Below are positions 47,327-54,883 of a stretch of DNA of 64,000 nucleotides, one piece after another (the stretch's first letter is position 1; each line of letters opens with the position of its first letter). Both the position numbers and the translations under genes were made by a program. The stretch comes from Novosphingobium taihuense (GTDB lineage Bacteria > Pseudomonadota > Alphaproteobacteria > Sphingomonadales > Sphingomonadaceae): positions 310,001 through 374,000 of the forward strand of contig NZ_VLKJ01000001.1 of assembly GCF_007830315.1 (NCBI RefSeq). The letters are read 5' to 3'. The notes below the pieces were generated by a model. That model was not told where the DNA came from. It ran no database searches and was given only the letters and a program-made list of their open reading frames with translations.

Positions 47327-48439
47327 GTGCTTGCGGCATGGCTGGCGCTCCTGGGTGGCCTTTTGCCGTCCCCTGCCCTTGCCCATCTGACGCCCAATTC
47401 CGAAATCCGGCTCGACTTCGCACCTGGACTGGTGAAGGCCGACGTTATCGTTCCGCAGGCCGAGTTCGGCTATGCGACCGGACTTGCCACCGACAACCAG
47501 CCGCAGAGCCTTGCGCAAGCCACGGCGCGGGTGCTGGCAGACATGGCGGTGCTGGCGCAGGACGGCAGGCGATGGACCATCGGCGTTGACCGCATCGCGT
47601 TCGAGCAGATCGCCGGGCCGCCAGACCTTCACCTTCAACTGACGCTGACCCCGCCCTCGGGTGCATCGGATCGCAACTTGCGCTGGCGCTGGCACGTGGT
47701 GACGCGCGAGGCTCCGAGCCACTTTGCCTTGCTGGTGGTCGACGGCGATCTGGCGGGCGGCGTGCGGGGGGAGCGCGAGCTTGTCGGCGCGCTGACATCG
47801 GGCAGGCCCGAACTCGTTGTCGATCGCGGCCACGCGGGAATGGGGGCGATGTTTGGCAATGCCTTCGCGCTTGGCGCGCATCACATTGCGCAAGGATACG
47901 ATCACCTGCTGTTCCTGCTCGCGCTGCTGCTGCCCGCGCCGCTGATCGCGGCGGGCGGGCGCTGGAGCGCAAGGCGCACAGGGCGCGAGACGCTTGCCAA
48001 GCTGGCGTGGATCGTCACCGCGTTCACCGTGGGCCATTCGGCAACGCTGATCCTCGCCGCGTTCTTCGGCGTGCGCCTGCCCGCACAGCCGGTGGAGGCC
48101 GGCATTGCGCTTTCCGTGCTGGTTTCGGCCATTCACGCCGCACGGCCCCTGTTTCCGGGGAAGGAGCCGGTCGTGGCGGGGCTGTTCGGGCTGGTCCATG
48201 GCCTCGCCTTCGCAACGCTTGTCAGCAACTTCGGGCTGGGCGCGATCACGCGGGCGGTGGCGATCCTGGGCTTCAACCTTGGTATCGAAGCGGTGCAGCT
48301 TGGTGTCGTGCTGGTGGCGCTGCACGCAATCATCGCGCTTTCCCGGTGGCGGCACGGGGACAGGGCGAGGCTGGCTCTTGCCGCCATGACCGGCCTTGCC
48401 GCCCTTGTCTGGTTAACCCAGAGGCTGGGGGCATCCTGA
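47327..48439 (+). CDS. HupE/UreJ family membrane protein with N-terminal periplasmic domain
   Basis: A GTG at 47327, four bases after the TPR gene stop, gives 370 residues; no ATG is available before the signal sequence (LVLAAWLALLGGLLPSPALAH). About 160 periplasmic residues of beta type follow, then six or seven membrane helices with the family's conserved His blocks: GAHHIAQGYDHLLFLLAL, FTVGHSATLILA, GLVHGLAFATL and FNLGIEAVQLG. HupE/UreJ proteins are putative nickel/cobalt permeases; this long form is not next to any hydrogenase or urease. It closes the four-gene cluster. Metal specificity is unknown. Confidence 0.85.
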   Translation: MLAAWLALLGGLLPSPALAHLTPNSEIRLDFAPGLVKADVIVPQAEFGYATGLATDNQPQSLAQATARVLADMAVLAQDGRRWTIGVDRIAFEQIAGPPDLHLQLTLTPPSGASDRNLRWRWHVVTREAPSHFALLVVDGDLAGGVRGERELVGALTSGRPELVVDRGHAGMGAMFGNAFALGAHHIAQGYDHLLFLLALLLPAPLIAAGGRWSARRTGRETLAKLAWIVTAFTVGHSATLILAAFFGVRLPAQPVEAGIALSVLVSAIHAARPLFPGKEPVVAGLFGLVHGLAFATLVSNFGLGAITRAVAILGFNLGIEAVQLGVVLVALHAIIALSRWRHGDRARLALAAMTGLAALVWLTQRLGAS

Positions 48440-48490
48440 TATGGACAAGGCTGCCCGCGGCCTCCTATCGTCGCGCATGGAGGGGGCGCG

Positions 48491-49591
48491 ATGGAACGGG
48501 ATGGTGACGGTTCAGCACTGACGCAGGGAGCGAATTCCGTGCTCGGCTCGCCGTTGCGTCTGCTGACGGGCACGCTGATCTTCGTCCTTGCGGTCTATGT
48601 CGTATCGACCTGCGGCTTCGTGTTTGCTGGCTGGCCGATCGGCGATGCCGCCTACATGGTGCTGCTCACGGTGTTCTCGGTCGGCTATGGGGAGATCCGG
48701 CCCGTCGATACCCTGTTCCTGCGCTGGTGGACGAGCGCGACGATCATGCTCGGCTGCACCGGCATGATCGTGCTGACCGGCGCGCTGGTGCAGGTCTTCA
48801 CCCTGTTTCAATTCCGACGCCTGATGGGGCTGGATCGTATGATGACCGAAATCGAGAAGCTGGACGGCCACGTGATCATCTGCGGCTATGGCCGGATCGG
48901 TGTGCAACTGGCCAAGGCGATGACCGAGGCCAGGCGCCCGTTCCTGATCCTTGAGCGCGATCACACCAAGGCAGAGGACGCCAAGGCGCAAGGGTTCCTT
49001 TGCATGGTGGGCGAAGCGACCCACGAGGAGACGCTGAAGGCGGCGGGGATTGCCCGGGCCAAGGTGCTGGCAAGCGTTCTGCCGGACGACGCGGCGAACG
49101 TGTTCATCACGCTCTCTGCGCGCAATCTCAATCCTGGCATCGAGATCATTGCGCGCGGCGAGGCGCCGACGACCGAGAACAAGCTGTTCCACGCAGGGGC
49201 CGACCGGGTGGTGATGCCGACGCACATCGGGGCCGAAAGGATTGTCGAGATGATCCTCTACCCCGCGACGGGCGACGCGCTGGAAAGCATCGGCGCGGTG
49301 CGGCGCAACCTGCACGACTTCGGGCTGGACCTCGAAGTGGTTCAGGTGCTGCCCGATGGCGCGTTGACCGGCGAAACCGTCGGCGAAGCGGAGCGGCGGG
49401 GCAATGGCGCCTTTTTCGTCGTGCAGATCGACAGGAGCAATGGCCAGTCGATCCAGCATCCGGGCGAGGACGTGTCGCTGGAAGCGGGCGACAAGGTGAT
49501 GCTGGTGGTGCGCGGCAGCAGGCTGTCGGCGGGCGCAGTGTTCAGCGCGGCGCGTGCCCCGGTGAAGCACGGGCGGACGTTTGTGGGGTGA
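48491..49591 (+). CDS. Two-helix potassium channel with RCK (TrkA-N/TrkA-C) domains
   Basis: The 366-residue protein has two membrane helices flanking a pore loop with the K+ filter in TVFSVGYGEI (about residues 60-69), an RCK domain starting HVIICGYGRIGVQLAKAM near 120, and a TrkA-C-like end (GNGAFFVVQIDRSNGQSI, VSLEAGDKVMLVVRG). It would form a ligand-gated K+ channel of the MthK type. GGAGGGGGCG precedes the ATG. It is convergent with ppc, 22 bases apart. Confidence 0.9.
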   Translation: MERDGDGSALTQGANSVLGSPLRLLTGTLIFVLAVYVVSTCGFVFAGWPIGDAAYMVLLTVFSVGYGEIRPVDTLFLRWWTSATIMLGCTGMIVLTGALVQVFTLFQFRRLMGLDRMMTEIEKLDGHVIICGYGRIGVQLAKAMTEARRPFLILERDHTKAEDAKAQGFLCMVGEATHEETLKAAGIARAKVLASVLPDDAANVFITLSARNLNPGIEIIARGEAPTTENKLFHAGADRVVMPTHIGAERIVEMILYPATGDALESIGAVRRNLHDFGLDLEVVQVLPDGALTGETVGEAERRGNGAFFVVQIDRSNGQSIQHPGEDVSLEAGDKVMLVVRGSRLSAGAVFSAARAPVKHGRTFVG

Positions 49592-49613
49592 GCGCAGGCC
49601 CACCCCTGTGCGC

Positions 49614-52397
49614 TTACCCGTGCGCGCCGAAGTAGTTGGCGATTGCGACGGCGATGCGGATATTCAGGGCGTGGGCGCGTTCGATGGGGTCGATGAAGCG
49701 CGCGCGGATCGCGCCGTAGTCCTCGCCGCGATGGTCCGGATAATCAGTCGGCTCGTCCACCGGGAAATCGGTGATCTCGGGCTCGATCACCGGATAGGCG
49801 CGGCGCAGCTGGGCGAGCGCATCATCCACGCGAAGTGACAGGACCATTTCCAGCACGTCTTCCCGGCTGACGTCGTTCGAACGGGCGAAGGGCGGGACCT
49901 GCACCGCGCGGATGAACATGTGCATCAGCAGCGCGAGGCGCACCGATTGCAGCAGGCCGATATTGCGACGGTCATCGTCCTGCGCGGCATCGCGCCCGGC
50001 TTTTTGCCCGGGGACCAGTGAGAGCAGGCGGTGGAGCTTCATCCAGTCCACCCGCAGGCGTGAAACGAGGCGGCGGAACACCCCTGCCCTGTCGTCCTTG
50101 GTGAGGTAGTCCGCCAGCGCAAGGCAGGCATTCTCGAGCGCGGTCTCGGTGCCGCGATAGGGTCGGCTGGCCCAGTAGGCAGAGTTGAACAGCTCGCCAT
50201 GGGCGGCGACGGTCTTGATCGAAGCAAGGCCGTTGGCGGCGCGCAGGAGGCGGACAAGCTGGTTGCCGCGGGTGGACCGGCCAAGCAGTTCGGCGACCGA
50301 TTCCATCTCCTCGCCCGCAGCGGTCCCGGCCCCGGCAATCACGTTCACCGGGTAGCCGATCTGCTGGAGGATGGCGTTGTGCGGGATCGCGCGGATCTGG
50401 CGCAGGCTCATCGTGCGATCGGCGCCGATGTCTGACTGGCGGCGCGAGACGCGGCTGCCGGTGCCCTTGAGCAGGCCGAGGCCGAACGCGGTCAGCGCGC
50501 GGGAATAGGTCGCGCTTTCAAGGTGTTCGCGCTGGACGCGACGGATTGAGCGGTAGAAATCAAGGCTAAGGTCGGTGCGGTCGTAGAACGGGTCCTTGGC
50601 CGTGAGATCCTGATCGAGCGCTTCGTGCTCGGCAATGCGGGTGAGCGTTGCGAGCGCGAGTTCGTCGTTGCGGAAGAACAGGTAGCCATCGCCGCCCTGG
50701 AAGCTGGCTTCGGGTTCGATGGTGATCCCGGCGCGGGCGAAGCGGCGTCGAGCCCAACCGGACAGTGGCCAGGTCAGGCGGTCGGCAAAGCCCGAAGGGT
50801 GGGCGCCGCGGCCCATGGATTCGCCATGGGTATCAAAGATCAGCGCGGCGACATCGGTCAGCCCGTTGGCCTTCATCGCTTCGGCAAGGCGGCCCTGCAG
50901 GCGTTCGATGGCAAGCGCGGCAGGGATCTGGCCCATGAACCGACCTGCGTCAGAAAAGCCGGTCTGGATCGAGACGCGGCCGCGCAGGCGGGCGTAGTTG
51001 CGGTAGGATTCTTCCGAAAGCAGCGCTTCGAGGAAGCGGCCTCCGTGTTCCAGCGCGGTCTCGGTTTCGAACAGGGGCGAGACATCGACCTTGCCTTCGA
51101 TGCCGAAGAGCTTGGCGAAGTAGAGCGCGGCCAGCACGGTTTGCGGCTGTTCGCATTCGGCGATCAGCATGCGGATCGGCGCATCGGCATCGATGTGCTG
51201 GAGCATCTTGGCCATGACCAGGAACTGGCGCATGGCTGTGCTGGTCTCGATGGCCAGTGCGCCGAAGTTGACGCGCAGCGGCTTCACCTCGGCGAGCAGT
51301 TCGCGCAGGCGCGAAAGCGCGCTCTTGCTGCCAAGGTCGAGCGTGCCTTCCGGGTCGATCCGGCGGCGCAGTGCGTTGAGCAGTTGCGACGAGTTCACCC
51401 GGAAGTGGATCCAGCCGATGCCAAGGCCGTCGGCGCGCATGGCAGCGGCCAGAGTGGCGAGCGGGATCGCAGTGGCCTCGTCAGCCTTCTTGGCCTCTGC
51501 TTCGAGCGCTTCGATCAGCGGAGTGAGGCTGAGCAGCTTGGCAGGATCGTCGGCGCTAAGGCGGTTGGCGGCGGCAGAGAGCGCTTCGGGGTTATCGAGC
51601 GGCGAGGAGAAAAGCTCGGCCATGTCCGCCGAATGGGCATGGGCGGCATCTAGCGTTGCCAGGATCGGATGCGCGTCATTAATCGCGCGCAGCGACGCAG
51701 CATAGCTCGCAAGGCGCAGCGCCTTTTCGCGCAGGCGGAAGGCGATGGAGGTGGTCCAGCCGATATCGGTGCGGCCGTCCATGTCGTAGCCGACCCAGGT
51801 GGCGAAGCGGAAGGGCAGTGGCCTGAAATCAAGCCAGCGGCCCGGCCAGCGCTGGCGGGCGTGCGAAAGCAGCCTGGCGTTGATCGCATCGCGGGCCTTG
51901 CCTGCGCGCTTGATCGCGTTGCAGACCTCGATATGCTCGAACTCGAGCGTGATCTTCGGGCCTTCGTGCGGGACCGTGCAGACGGTGGAGGCCTGCGGAT
52001 CGTCTGCCAGCGCAGCAGTAGCCACGGCATCGGACTGCGCGGGGCTGAGCAGGAAGGTGGGATGCGCGGTGAAGACTGCGTGGAGCAGCGGCTTTTCCCA
52101 GCGCTGGCGGAACTCTGAAAAGCCCGCTTCTTCAGGGTTCAGTGCCTCGATCAGCGCGAGATTTTCGGCAGGCACGGTCGGCGCGACGAGGCGCTTGAGG
52201 CGCGCGGCGCGGCTTTGCAGCGCTTCACATTCGAGTTCGGCGACAAGACTGTCGATGTCGGACAGCGCAAGGTCACCGCCTTCGAGCAGCCGCGACAGAT
52301 CGTGGCTGAGTTGGAAGACAGGGTTGAACAGCGGCGTTTCGGCCGTCCGCTCATGGAGTTTCTGCAACCTGGCCTTGAGCTTGGCGACCGTCTTCAT
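49614..52397 (-). CDS. ppc: Phosphoenolpyruvate carboxylase, divergent type
   Basis: The 927-residue protein has the length and overall plan of PEP carboxylase, which makes oxaloacetate from PEP and bicarbonate. The catalytic His motif is present as VFTAHPT (near residue 111). Other signatures are altered: the expected GGNRDGNP appears as GYDMDGRTDIGW, the FHGRGG loop as FDTHGESMGRGAHP, and the C-terminus is VAIANYFGAHG instead of the usual RNTG. This suggests a divergent subgroup rather than a broken gene, because the frame is intact. Allosteric behaviour may differ. Confidence 0.85.
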   Translation of the reverse strand: MKTVAKLKARLQKLHERTAETPLFNPVFQLSHDLSRLLEGGDLALSDIDSLVAELECEALQSRAARLKRLVAPTVPAENLALIEALNPEEAGFSEFRQRWEKPLLHAVFTAHPTFLLSPAQSDAVATAALADDPQASTVCTVPHEGPKITLEFEHIEVCNAIKRAGKARDAINARLLSHARQRWPGRWLDFRPLPFRFATWVGYDMDGRTDIGWTTSIAFRLREKALRLASYAASLRAINDAHPILATLDAAHAHSADMAELFSSPLDNPEALSAAANRLSADDPAKLLSLTPLIEALEAEAKKADEATAIPLATLAAAMRADGLGIGWIHFRVNSSQLLNALRRRIDPEGTLDLGSKSALSRLRELLAEVKPLRVNFGALAIETSTAMRQFLVMAKMLQHIDADAPIRMLIAECEQPQTVLAALYFAKLFGIEGKVDVSPLFETETALEHGGRFLEALLSEESYRNYARLRGRVSIQTGFSDAGRFMGQIPAALAIERLQGRLAEAMKANGLTDVAALIFDTHGESMGRGAHPSGFADRLTWPLSGWARRRFARAGITIEPEASFQGGDGYLFFRNDELALATLTRIAEHEALDQDLTAKDPFYDRTDLSLDFYRSIRRVQREHLESATYSRALTAFGLGLLKGTGSRVSRRQSDIGADRTMSLRQIRAIPHNAILQQIGYPVNVIAGAGTAAGEEMESVAELLGRSTRGNQLVRLLRAANGLASIKTVAAHGELFNSAYWASRPYRGTETALENACLALADYLTKDDRAGVFRRLVSRLRVDWMKLHRLLSLVPGQKAGRDAAQDDDRRNIGLLQSVRLALLMHMFIRAVQVPPFARSNDVSREDVLEMVLSLRVDDALAQLRRAYPVIEPEITDFPVDEPTDYPDHRGEDYGAIRARFIDPIERAHALNIRIAVAIANYFGAHG

Positions 52398-52421
52398 GTC
52401 TGCTGTATTCCCTGTATCCGC

Positions 52422-53036
52422 TTATTGCCCCAGCGCTACCGCTTCGCGTGCAGCCGCTTCGATTGCTGCTTCATCGGGCGTGCCTTTTCCGACCACCCAG
52501 CTGCCACCGACGCACAGGACCGGATCGAAACCCAGCCACTCGGGCGCGGTGGCGGCGGTAATGCCGCCAGTGGGGCAGAATTTGCACTGGTGGAACGGTG
52601 CCGCCAACGCCTTTAGTGCGGGCAGTCCGCCAGAGGTCGAGGCGGGGAAGAACTTGAAGTGCGTCAGGCCGAGATCCAGGCCGCGCATGATGTCTGCCGC
52701 GCTGGCGGTACCGGGCAGGAAGGGAATGCCTGAAGCCACGGCAGCCTTGCCGAGGTTGTCGGTAAGGCCCGGCGAGACGATGAATTCGGCACCGGCATCG
52801 ATCGCAGACTTGAGTTCATCGGGATTGGTGACGGTGCCAGCCCCTACGATCGCGCCTTCGACAGCCTTCATCGCGTGAATGACGTCGAGCGCGGCGGGCG
52901 TGCGCAGCGTGACTTCGAGGACTCGCAGGCCACCCTTCACAAGAGCACGGGCAATGGGGAGCGCATGATCGACATTGTCGATGACAAGCACCGGAATGAC
53001 CGGAGCAGTGCGCATGATGGTTTCAATCGGCTTCAT
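52422..53036 (-). CDS. eda: 2-dehydro-3-deoxy-phosphogluconate (KDPG) aldolase
   Basis: The 204-residue class I aldolase splits KDPG to pyruvate and glyceraldehyde-3-phosphate in the Entner-Doudoroff pathway. It has the catalytic Glu region (LEVTLRTPAALDVI, near residue 41), VGAGTVTNPDEL, the Schiff-base Lys in THFKFFPAS near residue 131 and the phosphate loop PTGGIT. It is 24 bases upstream of ppc, so KDPG cleavage and PEP carboxylation may be cotranscribed. Other Entner-Doudoroff genes are not in the window. Confidence 0.95.
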   Translation of the reverse strand: MKPIETIMRTAPVIPVLVIDNVDHALPIARALVKGGLRVLEVTLRTPAALDVIHAMKAVEGAIVGAGTVTNPDELKSAIDAGAEFIVSPGLTDNLGKAAVASGIPFLPGTASAADIMRGLDLGLTHFKFFPASTSGGLPALKALAAPFHQCKFCPTGGITAATAPEWLGFDPVLCVGGSWVVGKGTPDEAAIEAAAREAVALGQ

Positions 53037-53137
53037 GGCGTGTCCCTCTCGCGGCCTTTGTGGAGGGTGGGCTTAACGCGACTCAGCCGTATTGTGCACC
53101 TGCTAAGGGTGGGCGCATAGCTATTCTTGCGGGTCGA

Positions 53138-54487
53138 TCAGACGGCCGAGCTGAATTGCCGGACGCCGGAGCGATAGGCATCGAACACGGCGGCGATCGA
53201 ACGGGCGTAGGGTTCACTTGACTTGGCAAGCGTCAGAACGTTGCCGGAGAGGCTGGCGAGCCCGCGCGCGATGAAGGGCTCGAGCCGGTCGCGATTGCCT
53301 GCGAGGAGGTCGGCGTCGATCGTTGCGCTGCCCCGGCAGAGCAAATCGGTGATGATGGTGCCGCGACGGCGATCCTCGGCCGAGCGTGCCACGCCCTTGC
53401 GTCCTGCAAGCTGGTCGGCACCGATGAGCATGCGATAGCGTCCGGCGTTCTTCTCGGTCTGGACGAAGAGTTCGGGAAACTCGCTGATCGAGGATGCGCC
53501 AAGGCCGAGCAGCACGGGCGATTGGTCCTCGGTGAAGCCCTGAAAGTTGCGGCGCAGGGTGCCTGTGCGTGCAGCGACGGCGAGATCGTCTTCGGGCAGG
53601 GCGAAGTGATCGAAGCCGACAGGCTGGTAACCGGCGGAGGCCAGTTGCGCATGGCCTTGCGCCGCCATGCGGAAACGGGCCCGCTGGTCTGGCAGTTGGC
53701 TGACATCGATGCGCTTCTGCCGCGGGATCATGTGCGGCACGTGGGCATAGCCGAACAGCGCGACGCGATCTGCGCCCATGGCGACAGACTGCTCGAGCGT
53801 ATCGCTGAGTATCTCGTCGGTCTGGAACGGGAGGCCGTACATCAGGTCGAAGTTGACCGAATCCACCCCGGCGTTGCGCAGGCCATCGGTGGCGCGCGCG
53901 ATCAGATCGCGCGGCTGGATGCGGCCGATGGCTTCCTGCACACGGGGATCGAGCGTCTGCACCCCAAGGCTTGCCTTGATCACCCCGATGCCGCGGATCG
54001 CCATGAACCAGTCTGGCGCCAGGGTGCGCGGGTCCAGTTCGATCGACAGAACCGGCTTTTCGAGGCGGAAGTTCAGCGTCAGCCGGTCGACCAGCCGGAC
54101 GAAGTCAGTCGGCTTGATCGCGTTGGGGCTGCCGCCGCCAAAGGCGATGCGCGAGACGCGGACCGAAGGGTGCAGGAGGCGAGAGACGAGTTCGATCTCA
54201 TGGTGCAGCGCTTCGAGGTATGCGCCGAGGCGCTGGCTCTTGTTGGCAGCGCCAGTGTTGCAGCCGCAGTACCAGCAGATTTCCTGGCAATAGGGGATGT
54301 GCAGATAGAGCGAGACCGTGCCCCGCAGGGCCTGCAAGGCGGCGCGCTGGCGTTCCTCGAAGCTCTCCTCGACGAATTCGGCAGCAGTGGGGTAGCTGGT
54401 GTAGCGTGGAACCGGGGTTTCGAGGAGTTCGGGCCAGTAGGTCCATCCAGCGAAGGTTTCGGGGCCGGTCATCACGTCAGCAGCCAT
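53138..54487 (-). CDS. hemN: Oxygen-independent coproporphyrinogen III oxidase
   Basis: The 449-residue radical-SAM enzyme decarboxylates coproporphyrinogen III under low oxygen. The cluster motif reads CQEICWYCGC near residue 68, with RYTSYPTAAEF upstream and AFGGGSPNAIKPTD after it. The ATG at 54487 overlaps the end of the preceding small gene by 11 bases; an ATG at 54472 is possible. It is the last gene of the cbb3 operon, supplying heme for the oxidase when oxygen is scarce. Confidence 0.93.
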   Translation of the reverse strand: MAADVMTGPETFAGWTYWPELLETPVPRYTSYPTAAEFVEESFEERQRAALQALRGTVSLYLHIPYCQEICWYCGCNTGAANKSQRLGAYLEALHHEIELVSRLLHPSVRVSRIAFGGGSPNAIKPTDFVRLVDRLTLNFRLEKPVLSIELDPRTLAPDWFMAIRGIGVIKASLGVQTLDPRVQEAIGRIQPRDLIARATDGLRNAGVDSVNFDLMYGLPFQTDEILSDTLEQSVAMGADRVALFGYAHVPHMIPRQKRIDVSQLPDQRARFRMAAQGHAQLASAGYQPVGFDHFALPEDDLAVAARTGTLRRNFQGFTEDQSPVLLGLGASSISEFPELFVQTEKNAGRYRMLIGADQLAGRKGVARSAEDRRRGTIITDLLCRGSATIDADLLAGNRDRLEPFIARGLASLSGNVLTLAKSSEPYARSIAAVFDAYRSGVRQFSSAV

Positions 54488-54737
54488 CGGATTCGTCCTC
54501 ACCTTCCCCGGTATTCTCGCAACAGCTATCGGCGGTGGCGCGCTTGCGCATTGAGATATGACAAATCTTGCAGCAGGGCAGGCTCTTGCTGCCATCGTCC
54601 TTGTCAGGAATACGCAAGGGGACCGGCGTTCCGGCTCCGCCGCAGGAGGCGACCATGATCACGCTCGCGTGAGATGGTGCCGGCATGGCCATCTGCAGCA
54701 CGGCAAGCGGCGCAGCAAAGCGCATGAGGCGGCTCAC
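54477..54737 (-). CDS. Small Cys-rich exported peptide with a CXXCH motif, in the cbb3 operon
   Basis: The 86-residue protein has a signal peptide (MRFAAPLAVLQMAMPAPSHA) and eight cysteines in the short mature part, including CCKICH at 55-60 and CC at 72-73. CKICH is a perfect CXXCH heme-c motif, but the protein may equally bind copper or form disulfides. It overlaps ccoS by four bases and hemN by 11, so it belongs to the operon. I recognise no named family; similar small Cys-rich peptides may occur at this spot in other sphingomonads. A role in copper or heme delivery is inference. Confidence 0.75.
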   Translation of the reverse strand: MSRLMRFAAPLAVLQMAMPAPSHASVIMVASCGGAGTPVPLRIPDKDDGSKSLPCCKICHISMRKRATADSCCENTGEGEDESDGC

Positions 54738-54883
54738 GGCTGATCCTCTTCGTCGATCAGGATGCGCGCGGCGGCCCCGTCAAGATCGCTGAACTGGCCG
54801 CGCTTCAGGGCCCAGAAGAAGGCGGCAAGCCCGAAAAGGCCCATGCCGAGCGCGATGGGGAGCATGAAGGCGATGCCGTTCAT
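54734..54883 (-). CDS. ccoS: cbb3 oxidase assembly protein CcoS
   Basis: The 49-residue protein has one membrane helix (AFMLPIALGMGLFGLAAFFWAL) followed by KRGQFSDLDGAAARILIDEE, the CcoS signature. CcoS is needed for cofactor insertion into CcoN. The ATG at 54883 overlaps the ccoI stop (ATGA), and the gene ends overlapping the Cys-rich peptide gene. Confidence 0.93.
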   Translation of the reverse strand: MNGIAFMLPIALGMGLFGLAAFFWALKRGQFSDLDGAAARILIDEEDQP

